A stretch of DNA of 64,000 nt from Acidianus ambivalens (GTDB taxonomy: Archaea; Thermoproteota; Thermoprotei_A; Sulfolobales; Sulfolobaceae): contig NZ_CP045482.1 in the NCBI RefSeq assembly GCF_009729015.1, positions 124,001-188,000 of the forward strand. The letters run 5' to 3'. Below, one piece after another: positions 1-8,737 of this stretch. The stretch's first letter is position 1. Each line of letters opens with the position of its first letter. The position numbers and the translations under genes are program-made. Below the pieces are notes generated by a model. That model saw nothing but the letters and a program-made list of their open reading frames with translations, was not told the DNA's origin and did not search any database.

Positions 1-9
1 AATAAAAAA

Positions 10-609
10 CTATTTCTTAATCATTGAAATGAAGTATTCATGAACAATTGTAGTTCCTGATAGCTCAGGGTGGAAGGTAGTTGCTAATAAGTTGTTTTCC
101 TGTACCATAACATGAACATCCTTAAACTGGGATAAAGATTTAGCATTACCAAAAACCTTAACTATTGCCGGAGCTCTTATGAATACTACTTTCTCTATTC
201 CTCCTCCAATACTCCTTAGATCTACATTAGCTTCGAAACTCTCCCTTTGCCTACCGTAATAATTTCTTATCACCGAAATATCCATTACGCCAATTAATGG
301 TTGAGATTTTTTACCAACCTTAGCATCGCTAACATCTTTGGCTAACATTATTGCACCAGCACAAGTGCCTAAAACAGGTAATCCTTCCATAATTTTTTCC
401 TTTAATGGCTCTAAAAGTCCCATTCTTTGGGCTACAATACCTATAGTAGTACTTTCTCCTCCAGGAATAATTATTCCATCAACGTCGAGATCACTAACTC
501 TCTTAACTGCAATAACTTCACCGTCTATTTTTAACTTATCCAATGCTCTCTTAGTCTGGAGTGCATGCTCCTCGAAACTACCTTGGTATGCTAAAACTCC
601 TATTTTCAT
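10..609 (-). CDS. pdxT: Pyridoxal 5'-phosphate synthase glutaminase subunit PdxT
   Basis: Class-I glutamine amidotransferase that releases ammonia from glutamine for the PdxS synthase in the deoxyxylulose-independent vitamin B6 pathway. The protein is 199 aa, the usual family length. It shows the oxyanion/nucleophile region GTCAG with Cys83, the PGGESTT motif near residue 49, and the His180-x-Glu182 catalytic pair in TTFHPELSG. It overlaps the upstream pdxS stop by 4 nt (ATGA), so the two subunits are translationally coupled. The stop codon lies 9 bases from the window edge. The identification is firm. Confidence 0.97.
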   Translation of the reverse strand: MKIGVLAYQGSFEEHALQTKRALDKLKIDGEVIAVKRVSDLDVDGIIIPGGESTTIGIVAQRMGLLEPLKEKIMEGLPVLGTCAGAIMLAKDVSDAKVGKKSQPLIGVMDISVIRNYYGRQRESFEANVDLRSIGGGIEKVVFIRAPAIVKVFGNAKSLSQFKDVHVMVQENNLLATTFHPELSGTTIVHEYFISMIKK

Positions 610-1616
610 TGTCCTCTCACCTGAAGTAATTCCTCAGGTTTTAACGATTTTATATCAATTCCCATCATCGATTTTTGTTCACTTATCATCTTTTGTGCTT
701 CAAGAACTACTTCAGGATATTCCCAACCAGCTACTGCCAATACTATAGCTTTTGCTCTCTCTGCGGGGTCTTGACTCTTAAATATCCCTGATCCTACAAA
801 TACTCCATCTCCACCTAACCACATCATTAATGCTGCATCAGCCGGAGTAGCAATACCTCCTGCTGCAAAATTAACTACTGGAAGCCTCTTTATTTTTGCA
901 GTTAGTTCTACTAACTGGTAAGGAACTTGATATTCTCTAGCTTTCTTAACTCTATCTTCCTCACTCATTCCAACTAACGCACCAATTTCCGCATTAATTA
1001 TTTTCATGTGCTTTACAGCTTCACTAACATTTCCTGTTCCTGCTTCACCTTTAGTTCTTATCATTGAAGCTCCTTCGCTTATCCTCCTTAACGCCTCGCC
1101 TAAATTCCTAGCACCGTTTACAAATGGAACCTTAAACTCCCATTTATTAATATGATGTTCCTCGTCAGCTGGTGTTAATACTTCGCTTTCATCTATTGTA
1201 TCGACGCCTAAAGCCTCAAGAAGCTTAGCTTCATAATAATGGCCTATTCTAACTTTAGCCATTACTGGAATTGTTATAGAATTCATTACTTCCTCTATAA
1301 TTTTCGGATCTGCCATTCTAGCTACTCCACCAGATTTTCTGACGTCATAAGGAAGTTTGTCTAAAACCATGACGGAAGTAGCACCTGCATCTTCTGCAAT
1401 TCCTGCTTGTTCAACGTTAGTAACGTCCATTATTACTCCACCTTTTTGAAATATTGGGAAAGCATGCTTTACTCTAGCAGTACCATTAGCAATTTCTGGT
1501 AATTCCTTCTCAGGTAAAAATGACATTAATCCTGAATCTTTTATTATATCTCTTACTTCAGCCAGCTTATAGAAGAATTCCTCAATTTCATTAAACGAAA
1601 GTTCGTAGAGTCTCAT
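606..1616 (-). CDS. pdxS: Pyridoxal 5'-phosphate synthase subunit PdxS
   Basis: Lyase subunit that condenses ribose 5-phosphate, glyceraldehyde 3-phosphate and PdxT-delivered ammonia into PLP. At 336 aa it is slightly longer than bacterial PdxS (about 295 aa) because of an N-terminal extension before the conserved core. Core signatures are VMDVTNVEQAGIAEDAGA, RMADP and PVMAKVRIGH (the expected Schiff-base lysine region), plus the glycine-rich phosphate site NFAAGGIATPADAALMM and GVFVGSGIF. It is the first gene of the pdxST pair, and S26e lies just upstream on the same strand. Confidence 0.97.
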   Translation of the reverse strand: MRLYELSFNEIEEFFYKLAEVRDIIKDSGLMSFLPEKELPEIANGTARVKHAFPIFQKGGVIMDVTNVEQAGIAEDAGATSVMVLDKLPYDVRKSGGVARMADPKIIEEVMNSITIPVMAKVRIGHYYEAKLLEALGVDTIDESEVLTPADEEHHINKWEFKVPFVNGARNLGEALRRISEGASMIRTKGEAGTGNVSEAVKHMKIINAEIGALVGMSEEDRVKKAREYQVPYQLVELTAKIKRLPVVNFAAGGIATPADAALMMWLGGDGVFVGSGIFKSQDPAERAKAIVLAVAGWEYPEVVLEAQKMISEQKSMMGIDIKSLKPEELLQVRGQ

Positions 1617-1653
1617 TAAAAAAGAGAATGGTGAATATAGTTAAAAACTTTTA

Positions 1654-1944
1654 TTAGAAGTAAGTGGTAGGCTTTGTTTTCCTTTCTTCCTCTGCCCTTA
1701 TCTTAACTATTCCAAAGTGTATTGCACAGTTAATACAATAGCATTTCCTTACTGGATATTTTGGAATTATTGCACCTTTTTTCTCCAGTTCGCTAGCTAA
1801 TGCCGCATCAACTGGGCTATACATTCTGGTAACGCATATAGCCTTATCCTCTGGTACTCTTGCTCCACAGTTATCACACGTTACATAGCCAACGTGGCCT
1901 TTATCGCCTTTCCTTCTACCTCTATTCTCTCTCTTCTTTGGCAA
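1654..1944 (-). CDS. rps26e: 30S ribosomal protein S26e
   Basis: Small-subunit ribosomal protein of the eukaryote/crenarchaeote S26e family, 96 aa from the chosen start. It has the basic N-terminus PKKRENRGRRKGDKGHV and two zinc-binding cysteine pairs (CDNCGA and CYCINC). The open frame reaches a TTG at 1956. I prefer the TTG at 1944, because GGGTG lies 5 nt upstream of it and the product then begins MPKKRENR, which is how I remember Sulfolobus S26e starting. It sits between proS and pdxS on the same strand. Confidence 0.93.
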   Translation of the reverse strand: MPKKRENRGRRKGDKGHVGYVTCDNCGARVPEDKAICVTRMYSPVDAALASELEKKGAIIPKYPVRKCYCINCAIHFGIVKIRAEEERKTKPTTYF

Positions 1945-1976
1945 ATTAGCACCCAATTAAAATGGCTATCTAATAT

Positions 1977-3422
1977 CTAATAAGTTTTTGCTACTCTTAA
2001 AACATTAGTTGAAGGTTTTTTACATATGACACAAGGATCACTAGTCTTTTTAGCATCTATAGGATACCCTAATACTCTAGCATTAAGCTCTTCCTCTATC
2101 TTTAACCCGCATGAATTATCGCCACACCAGGGAACTTCTATTATCCCTCCCCTGTTTTCAAGTATTTTTTTAGCCTCGTTGACATCATTAGTATAGAAAA
2201 TTCTGGAATTAAAGAAATCCCAAGCTTTCTTTTTCAGATCTTCTGAGAGAGAAGAAAGAAGTTCGGTAACAGTTTTTATTAACTCGTCCTTCTTTACAAT
2301 TTTAGCCTCTAAAGTATCTCTCCTCTTTATGGTAATAGTCTCATTGTTTACTTCTCTTAATCCAATTTCTATCCTTAAAGGAACACCCTTCATTTCCCAG
2401 TAATAGAACTTTTCTCCAGGAGTCTTCTCTTTATCTGAATCAACCACTGCAGAAATTCCTGCTGAAGAGAGTTTTTCTTGAATTTCTTTACAATAATTGT
2501 CTACTCTTTTATTATCTTCCTCTGTCTTTGCAGGTATTGGGATTATAACAACCTTAATTGGAGCTATTATTGGATTAAGTAGTGGTCCATGATCATCGCC
2601 GTTTACTGCTATAGATACTGCTATTACTCTATCTGAAATTCCATAACTTGTCTGATAAGGATAATCTAGAGAACCGTCAGCTTTTTGTATTTTATAATCT
2701 AAAGCTTTAGTAAAGTGTTGTCCTAAATGATGAACAGTACCTATTTGCAATGCTCTACCGTCTGGCATTAACGTATCAAAAGCGTAAGTGTGTTCTGCTC
2801 CAGCAAATCTATCCCACTCCGGTCTTTCTGAAAGGATATAAGGTATCCCAAGTGTATCGAATATTTTCTTATAAATTTCTATTGCCTCTTTAACTTGCCT
2901 TTCTGCGTCTTCGTAGCTAACATGCAATGTATGAGCTTCTTTAAAAGTCGTAACTTCCCTTAGCCTTATCATTGGTCTCGTTGCCTTAGTTTCGTATCTA
3001 AAAATGCTTACTATCTGATAATATTTCTTTGGTAATTCTTTATAGCTTTTTATCCACAATGATTCCATATAAGTTATTGCAACCTCTGAAGTTGGTCTCA
3101 ATGCTAGCCTAATATCTAAATCTTCTTCTCCGCCTTTAGTGACCCAGTAAACTTCACCTTCAAAACCTTTAATATGCTCACTTTCTTTTCTGAGTAAATA
3201 TTCTGGAATCAATAATGGAAATAGAACTTCCTCGTGTCCAGTCTCATCTAAAAACTTCCTAATAATATTAATAACGTTCTGTCTTATCTTAAAACCATAA
3301 GGCATCCATACGCCCATTCCTTTTATAGGGTACCTTCCATAATCATATATTTCAGCTTGAAAAATTACATTATCAAACCATTCGCTGAAATTATTCTTCC
3401 ATTTTTCTCTAGGAATTTGCAT
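1977..3422 (-). CDS. proS: Prolyl-tRNA synthetase (archaeal/eukaryotic-type)
   Basis: Class-II aminoacyl-tRNA synthetase that charges tRNA-Pro. It has 481 aa, typical of the archaeal form without the bacterial insertion domain. Visible features are motif 2 (FRYETKATRPMIRLREVTTFKEAHT), motif 3 with HGPLLNPIIAP near residue 278, the anticodon-binding domain after about residue 290, and the C-terminal zinc-binding extension. That extension carries CGDNSCG and CVICKK and ends in the conserved tyrosine. S26e follows after 32 bp. Confidence 0.97.
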   Translation of the reverse strand: MQIPREKWKNNFSEWFDNVIFQAEIYDYGRYPIKGMGVWMPYGFKIRQNVINIIRKFLDETGHEEVLFPLLIPEYLLRKESEHIKGFEGEVYWVTKGGEEDLDIRLALRPTSEVAITYMESLWIKSYKELPKKYYQIVSIFRYETKATRPMIRLREVTTFKEAHTLHVSYEDAERQVKEAIEIYKKIFDTLGIPYILSERPEWDRFAGAEHTYAFDTLMPDGRALQIGTVHHLGQHFTKALDYKIQKADGSLDYPYQTSYGISDRVIAVSIAVNGDDHGPLLNPIIAPIKVVIIPIPAKTEEDNKRVDNYCKEIQEKLSSAGISAVVDSDKEKTPGEKFYYWEMKGVPLRIEIGLREVNNETITIKRRDTLEAKIVKKDELIKTVTELLSSLSEDLKKKAWDFFNSRIFYTNDVNEAKKILENRGGIIEVPWCGDNSCGLKIEEELNARVLGYPIDAKKTSDPCVICKKPSTNVLRVAKTY

Positions 3423-3464
3423 TGAGAAAAGAAAATAGAATGGCCTAAAAAATTTATATGGTTT

Positions 3465-3779
3465 TTACACGTGTGCAAACAACATTAACACTGCAAACAC
3501 TAACCCGTATACTACTATTCCTTCACCGATTGCAACGAATATTAGTACAGTACCAAACATGTCTCTTCTTTCTGTTAGAACACCGATACCTGCAGCTGCT
3601 GCCATACCTACTGCAACACCTGCACCAATTGCTGCTAAGCCTATAGCTAATCCAGCTCCGATGTTTACTCCTTCAAATCCTTGAGGACTACTATAACCTA
3701 CTTGTGCACCTACTGGGATTGCAGTTATCATTCCCAAAAATAGAGAAAGTAATAAAATTGCAGACTTCATTCTCTTCAT
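3465..3779 (-). CDS. atpK: A-type ATP synthase proteolipid subunit K (c ring)
   Basis: Membrane rotor subunit of the archaeal ATP synthase, 104 aa. The sequence shows an N-terminal signal-like helix (residues 4-25, ending in GAQ) followed by one glycine/alanine-rich hairpin of two transmembrane helices. The ion-carrying glutamate lies in the second (FVAIGEGIVVYG). A signal peptide on a c-type subunit is known in Sulfolobus. It is the last gene of the minus-strand operon, 16 bp after the small stalk gene. The usual archaeal order puts K near the front, so its position at the end is the Sulfolobales arrangement. Confidence 0.95.
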   Translation of the reverse strand: MKRMKSAILLLSLFLGMITAIPVGAQVGYSSPQGFEGVNIGAGLAIGLAAIGAGVAVGMAAAAGIGVLTERRDMFGTVLIFVAIGEGIVVYGLVFAVLMLFAHV

Positions 3780-3795
3780 AATTTATCACCACTAA

Positions 3796-3963
3796 TTACT
3801 TTGATACTTCCTTTAAAGCCTTTCTCTTGACTTCCTCTAGCTGTTTTTCCTTGTTTTGTATTAGCTCATCAAATTTCTTTTGCAACTGAAGAAAGCTTTC
3901 TTTCTTCTTTTGATCTAAAACTGATTTTATATTATTCAAATATTTCTCAACTTCACTCTCCAC
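3796..3963 (-). CDS. Small coiled-coil ATP synthase subunit (Sulfolobus epsilon / H-like stalk)
   Basis: A 55-aa, highly charged, almost wholly helical protein with a lysine/glutamate/glutamine heptad pattern and no hydrophobic segment. The frame opens at a TTG (3981). I place the start at GTG 3963 because AGGAGGAG stands 7 nt upstream of it. In Sulfolobus acidocaldarius the gene between the D(gamma) subunit and the proteolipid was called epsilon, and position and size match that. Functionally it may be the peripheral-stalk partner of subunit E, like subunit H of other archaea. That role is inference. Confidence 0.75.
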   Translation of the reverse strand: MESEVEKYLNNIKSVLDQKKKESFLQLQKKFDELIQNKEKQLEEVKRKALKEVSK

Positions 3964-4594
3964 TTTGTCTCCTCCTCTCAAGTATTCTCCTAGTAATTTT
4001 AAGCCTTACGAATTCCTCCCTAGCTTTATCATCTAAAACTGATTTTATGTACTTAACTGAACCTCTATAAAAGGGAAGTATAGAAGTATCTATTGCATTT
4101 ATTAGCCTTTGAGTTCTTCTTAATTCTGCAGCCAAAGATCTAATAGTTGATTCTAATTCAACCAGCTGAACGACCTTAACTAATGCCTCTCTCATTTCGT
4201 CATATGCCTCAGAAAGGTAGGGAGAAGTCTCGACTTCACTAAAGGGTTTTTCCGGAATAGAACTTTCATTAAGCTGGATAACTGGGATTTTCACTCCAAA
4301 GATTACCCTTAATGAACTAGATACACTCAAGGAATGAGATTGAGAATCAGCAATTTTCTCAATAGTAGTTATGCCTTCATCTACAACAGCCTGCATATAG
4401 CTATTGTAAGTTTTCTTTAAAGCCTCATTAACCTCATTATATAATTTCTCATACTCCGCGGCATAAGTCCTTAAATAAATAAGTAAAACTTCCCTTTTGC
4501 TTTCTAACAGCCTTTTTATAGTAGATACAAGCTTTAACTCATTTTTAAATCTAATAAGATTTAATTTAGTTGGCAAAACCTTATTTGAGCTCAT
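3953..4594 (-). CDS. atpD: A-type ATP synthase subunit D (central shaft)
   Basis: Central rotor shaft, called gamma in the older Sulfolobus literature. It is 213 aa, with long N- and C-terminal antiparallel coiled-coil helices and the family N-terminus NKVLPTKLNLIRFKNELKL. The C-terminus has RRTQRLINAIDTSILP and ends in ITRRILERRR. Its ATG overlaps the atpB stop (ATGA), and its end overlaps the small stalk gene. Confidence 0.95.
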   Translation of the reverse strand: MSSNKVLPTKLNLIRFKNELKLVSTIKRLLESKREVLLIYLRTYAAEYEKLYNEVNEALKKTYNSYMQAVVDEGITTIEKIADSQSHSLSVSSSLRVIFGVKIPVIQLNESSIPEKPFSEVETSPYLSEAYDEMREALVKVVQLVELESTIRSLAAELRRTQRLINAIDTSILPFYRGSVKYIKSVLDDKAREEFVRLKITRRILERRRQSGE

Positions 4595-5991
4595 TTCTTA
4601 CCACGATACGCAGGATGATATTTCTTGATGTAAGCCTCTTTTATGTTAGTTAATTCTCTCTCTGGCAATATGGATAGAATCTCCCAACCTATATCAAGAG
4701 TAGTCTCTATATCTCTATTCTCGTTAACTCCTTGATTAACAAATTTCCTTTCAAATGCATCTCCAAATAATAAGTACTTTCTATCAATGTCAGACAAGCT
4801 ATCTTCTCCAATTATTGCTGCAAGACCTCTTGTGTCGACAGCCTTTGCGTAGGCTGCAAATAATTGGTTAGCAAGGTCTTTATGGTCTTCCCTTGTTTTT
4901 CCTTCTCCTATTCCATCTTTCATTAATCTAGATAAACTCATTAACACATTGATTGGCGGATATATTCCCTTATTATACAATGATCTATCCAATACTATCT
5001 GACCTTCAGTTATGTATCCAGTTAAGTCTGGAATAGGGTGAGTCATGTCATCGTTTGGCATGGTTAATATTGGCATTTGGGTAATGGAACCTTTCTTGCC
5101 TTTCACTTTTCCTGCCCTTTCATATATAGTTGCTAAATCAGTATACATATAGCCTGGGTACCCTCCTCTACCCGGCACTTCTTCCTTAGCTGCACTTATT
5201 TCTCTCAATGATTCACAATAGTTAGTCATGTCTATTAATATCGCAAGAACATGCATGTCCTTCTCAAAGGCTAAATATTCTGCTAAAGTTAATGCAGTCC
5301 TTGGAGTTAATATCTTAACTACTGGAGGCTCATTAGCTAAAGTCATGAACATTGCTACTCTATTTGTTGCACCAGTTTCCTCGAAGAATTTCCTAAAGAA
5401 TAATGCATCATCATACCTTATTCCTATCGCTGCAAAAACTACCGCAAAATTACTTTCTTCTCCTCTTACTGTAGCCTGCTTAGCTATTTGAGCTGCTAGT
5501 ATATTTGCAGGTAATCCGCTGCCGCTAAAGATTGGTAATTTTTGACCTCTTAATAGAGAATTTAATCCATCAATAGCCGATATTCCTGTTTGAATAAATT
5601 CCTCGGGATAATCCCTAACTGCAGGATTTATTGCAGAACCATTTATATCTCTTTTTTCACCGGATATTACTGGAGGTCCATTATCTAAAGGTTCACCTAA
5701 TGGGTTGAACACTCTGCCAAGCATTTCGTCAGAAATCTTAACCTCTAAGCCTCTACCTAAGAACTTAACGTTAGTACCGGTAGGAGATATTCCAGTAGTT
5801 CCTTCAAATACTTGCACAACTGCCATACCTAATTGACTATCTACTACTATACCTCTCCTTTTTTCTCCATTTTCCATTTCAATCTCTACTAGTTCATTGT
5901 ATCCTGCGTCCGTAACTCCCTTAACAACCATTAGTGGGCCTTTAATCATTGATATATTCGAAAATTCTCTTACGTTTAGGGTAGTTTCCAT
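4591..5991 (-). CDS. atpB: A-type ATP synthase subunit B (regulatory nucleotide-binding)
   Basis: Non-catalytic nucleotide-binding subunit of the A3B3 hexamer, 466 aa. The degenerate P-loop region reads FSGSGLPANILAAQI, as expected for B (no Lys-Thr/Ser of a true Walker A). The family signatures YTDLATIYERAG and MPNDDMTHPIPDLTGYITEGQ are present. Its ATG follows the atpA stop with a 1-nt overlap, and GGAGGTGAGC upstream is a strong ribosome-binding site. Confidence 0.98.
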   Translation of the reverse strand: METTLNVREFSNISMIKGPLMVVKGVTDAGYNELVEIEMENGEKRRGIVVDSQLGMAVVQVFEGTTGISPTGTNVKFLGRGLEVKISDEMLGRVFNPLGEPLDNGPPVISGEKRDINGSAINPAVRDYPEEFIQTGISAIDGLNSLLRGQKLPIFSGSGLPANILAAQIAKQATVRGEESNFAVVFAAIGIRYDDALFFRKFFEETGATNRVAMFMTLANEPPVVKILTPRTALTLAEYLAFEKDMHVLAILIDMTNYCESLREISAAKEEVPGRGGYPGYMYTDLATIYERAGKVKGKKGSITQMPILTMPNDDMTHPIPDLTGYITEGQIVLDRSLYNKGIYPPINVLMSLSRLMKDGIGEGKTREDHKDLANQLFAAYAKAVDTRGLAAIIGEDSLSDIDRKYLLFGDAFERKFVNQGVNENRDIETTLDIGWEILSILPERELTNIKEAYIKKYHPAYRGKK

Positions 5992-7763
5992 TACCCGCTC
6001 ACCTCCTTTGATAACTGTTCAAATTGTGCCCTTAATGTTTTTTCTAACTCGTCATATTTTTCGAGGGCGTTATTTGGAATTGTGGCCTTAGATCTAATTA
6101 TGTCAGACACTACTTTTATACTATCTATGATCTTCTTTACTGGAACTCCTTTTTCGACTAATGGGGATGCGAGAGTATTATATAAGTAGATTAGCTTCAT
6201 TATCCTAACCTGCTTTTGTGGGGAAGAGAACGCATCGATATCATCAAATGCGTTCTGCTTTAAGAATGCCTCCTTTATTAATCTGGCCACTTCTAGAACT
6301 AACTTATCTTTCTCAGCGAGAGATTCTGGCCCAACTAATTTAACTATCTGCTGTAACTCGTTTTCTCTTATCAAGGTTTTTACCATGAATTCTCTCATTT
6401 CCTTCCATTGCGGATCAACGTTCGTAATCCACCACTTTCCTACTAAATCAACGTAAGCTGAAAATCCTTGTAACCAGTTAATTGCAGGGAAATGTCTTGC
6501 GTGGGCTAATGAGACATCTAACGGCCAGAATACTCTAACGAACCTTAAAGTATTGCTAGTTACTGGCTCAGTGAAGTCTCCTCCTGGTGGAGAAACTGCT
6601 GAAGCTAACGTAACTGAACCAACTCTTTCTGGATTACCTAAAGTTATAACTCTTCCTGCTCTTTCGTAATATTCTGCTAATCTTGAAGGCAAATAGCTTG
6701 GGAATCCTTCTTCTGCAGGCATCTCTTCCATTCTACCTCCTAGGTCTCTTAATGCCTCCGCCCATCTAGTAGTAGAGTCTGCTACAACTAACGTATCGTA
6801 GCCTTGATCTCTAAAATATTCTCCAAGTGTTACGCCTAGGTAAATACTAGTTTCCCTTGCTGCTACTGGCATATTGCTTGTGTTAGCGACTAATATAGTC
6901 CTTTCAAGTAATGGCTTTCCGGTCCAAGGATCTTTTAACGTTGGGAATGATCTTAGTTCGTCAGTTAACTCATTTCCTCTTTCGCCACAACCTACATATA
7001 TTACTATCTTTGCTGAACTCCATTTTGCTAAGCTTTGTAAAGTCACCGTCTTTCCAGAACCGAAAGGCCCTGGAATTGCAGCTGTTCCTCCTTTAGCTAA
7101 AGGAAATATTGTATCTAATACTCTTACTCCAGTTAGCAATGGCTCTGAAGGCTCTAATTTTTCTTTATAAGGTCTAGGAATTCTTACTGGCCATTTATGC
7201 ATCATTTTTAATGAAACTTGGTCACCGTTCATATCAAGTGTAGCTATTGTGTCTTCCACAGTGTAATCTCCTTCTGGAACTATGTCCTTTATTTCTCCAT
7301 GACGATCTGGAGGAACTAATATTTTGTGCTCAATCAACGAAGTTTCTTGTACAACACCCAATACGTCTCCAGGAGAAACCTTATCACCTTTCTTAACTTT
7401 AGGAACAAAATGCCATTTCTTTTGCCTATCTAAAGGAGGTATTTTTACGCCTCTATTGACAAAAAGTGAACCAGTGACCTCAGCAATAGTACTTAACGGC
7501 CTTTCTAATCCGTCGAATATCTTTCCCAGTAAGCCTGGACCTAGCTCTGCTGATAAAAGACCCCCAGTATTATAGACTGGTTCACCTGGTTTAAGCCCAC
7601 TAGTATCTTCGTAAACTTGAATGTAGGCTCTGTCTCCTTCTATTCTTGTTATTTCACCTACAAGCCTTAATTCTCCTACTTCAACTACCTCATACATTTG
7701 TGAATTTCTCATATTATCTGCAACTACTAGTGGACCGTTTACTCTAACTATCTTACCTACCAT
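5991..7763 (-). CDS. atpA: A-type ATP synthase subunit A (catalytic)
   Basis: Catalytic subunit, 590 aa. Walker A is GPFGSGKTVTLQ near residue 235, followed by CGERGNELTDEL, SNMPVAARE, the Walker B region (DTLVVADSTTRWAEALRDLGGRMEEMPAEEGFPSYL split across the fold) and the A-specific non-homologous insert. The open frame extends to 7811, but that would overlap atpE by 59 nt. The ATG at 7763 is preceded by GGTGGTGA and gives the standard N-terminus MVGKIVRVNGPLVVA, so I use it. Confidence 0.98.
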   Translation of the reverse strand: MVGKIVRVNGPLVVADNMRNSQMYEVVEVGELRLVGEITRIEGDRAYIQVYEDTSGLKPGEPVYNTGGLLSAELGPGLLGKIFDGLERPLSTIAEVTGSLFVNRGVKIPPLDRQKKWHFVPKVKKGDKVSPGDVLGVVQETSLIEHKILVPPDRHGEIKDIVPEGDYTVEDTIATLDMNGDQVSLKMMHKWPVRIPRPYKEKLEPSEPLLTGVRVLDTIFPLAKGGTAAIPGPFGSGKTVTLQSLAKWSSAKIVIYVGCGERGNELTDELRSFPTLKDPWTGKPLLERTILVANTSNMPVAARETSIYLGVTLGEYFRDQGYDTLVVADSTTRWAEALRDLGGRMEEMPAEEGFPSYLPSRLAEYYERAGRVITLGNPERVGSVTLASAVSPPGGDFTEPVTSNTLRFVRVFWPLDVSLAHARHFPAINWLQGFSAYVDLVGKWWITNVDPQWKEMREFMVKTLIRENELQQIVKLVGPESLAEKDKLVLEVARLIKEAFLKQNAFDDIDAFSSPQKQVRIMKLIYLYNTLASPLVEKGVPVKKIIDSIKVVSDIIRSKATIPNNALEKYDELEKTLRAQFEQLSKEVSG

Positions 7764-8346
7764 TTTCACCACCAAATAATATTTCTGCAACTTTAGGTTT
7801 AACTGATTCAAAAACTTGACTTAAAATAAGATTTAACGAATAATCCCTCATGAGTCCTACGTCAGGATAATAAATCTTTATTCCTCCTAACAAGTTATTA
7901 TCCTCCTCAACATCTGCACTTAACTTATTATCCTTAAGGATTTTCTTAACAAGTTCCTCATCGCTCTTATTACATATTATCTTAGCTTTTGTTGTAGATG
8001 ATGAAATCTCTTTCTTTATTATTGACTGTAAACCTTCTGCGTATTCTTTAGAAGAAGTAACTACATTAATATTCTTAACTACCTCATCATAAACCTTTTG
8101 TAACCAATAGTTCTCTTCATTTAATATAGCTCTTTTATTCTCTACATCAAGTTTAGCTTTTTCACCTTCTATTTGTTCCTTTCTCTTTGAAATTAGGTCT
8201 CTTATTTTCTTATCATAATCAGAAAGTATGTCATTGTACTTATTTTCAATTATCTTATTGGCCTCAGCTAATGCTTGTTCTAAATTTTCCCTTATATCTT
8301 CCATTACTTTTTTAATTGCGTAATCGAGCAAATCATTTAATTCCAT
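7753..8346 (-). CDS. atpE: A-type ATP synthase subunit E (peripheral stalk)
   Basis: Peripheral-stalk subunit, named delta in early Sulfolobus work. It is 197 aa, with a long N-terminal charged helix (residues 15-85, rich in K/E/N) and a small globular C-terminus ending in PKVAEILFGGENGR. The family feature LGGIKIYYPDVGL (usually GGvvv...g.i..d.sl) is visible near residue 150. It lies between atpF and atpA and overlaps atpA by 11 nt. Confidence 0.92.
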   Translation of the reverse strand: MELNDLLDYAIKKVMEDIRENLEQALAEANKIIENKYNDILSDYDKKIRDLISKRKEQIEGEKAKLDVENKRAILNEENYWLQKVYDEVVKNINVVTSSKEYAEGLQSIIKKEISSSTTKAKIICNKSDEELVKKILKDNKLSADVEEDNNLLGGIKIYYPDVGLMRDYSLNLILSQVFESVKPKVAEILFGGENGR

Positions 8347-8352
8347 TATTTC

Positions 8353-8655
8353 TCACCCAAAACCTAACGCCCTTAAAATCAACTTTCTCACGTCCATAGG
8401 TTCAGCTTCACTATAAGGAGAAGGAATTACTGTAATTAAAGGTTTTGTTTGAGAAGATATAACGCTTTCAAGTCTTTCTCTTACCGGATCGTACAAATCT
8501 TTAGTAATTAAAACTAGGTCGACGTCCTCCATTTTCCTTACATTTTTTATCTCATCTTCCAGTGAATAGGGATCTTCAACAACTTTCCCCTCAGCTCCCA
8601 TCATCCTAAATAAAGATACCGTATATCTATCTCCAAGGAGCAAAATTTTTCCCAT
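8353..8655 (-). CDS. atpF: A-type ATP synthase subunit F
   Basis: Small Rossmann-like rotor-associated subunit, 100 aa. The sequence MGKILLLGDRYTVSLFRMMGA matches the family start (ILLLGD.DTV.GFRLAG). The open frame reaches 8697, but a TATA-like element centred at 8684 sits about 28 bp before the ATG at 8655. That suggests leaderless initiation there and excludes the upstream start. It is the first gene of the minus-strand ATP synthase operon. Confidence 0.9.
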   Translation of the reverse strand: MGKILLLGDRYTVSLFRMMGAEGKVVEDPYSLEDEIKNVRKMEDVDLVLITKDLYDPVRERLESVISSQTKPLITVIPSPYSEAEPMDVRKLILRALGFG

Positions 8656-8675
8656 GCTCTCAAATCTGTAATGTA

Positions 8676-8692
8676 GATTAAATATTTTAATC
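8676..8692. promoter_or_regulatory. Shared TATA region between atpF operon and atpI
   Basis: The 17-bp near-palindrome GATTAAATATTTTAATC lies in the 82-bp gap between the divergent atpF and atpI starts. On the minus strand its centre is about 28 bp from the atpF ATG. On the plus strand it would give an untranslated leader of about 30 nt containing the GTGATC motif before atpI. A second plus-strand candidate, TATATC at 8706, is also possible. Confidence 0.55.
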
Positions 8693-8737
8693 ATCATTCA
8701 TACTCTATATCGAGCTATAGTGATCCTTCCCGAAAAA

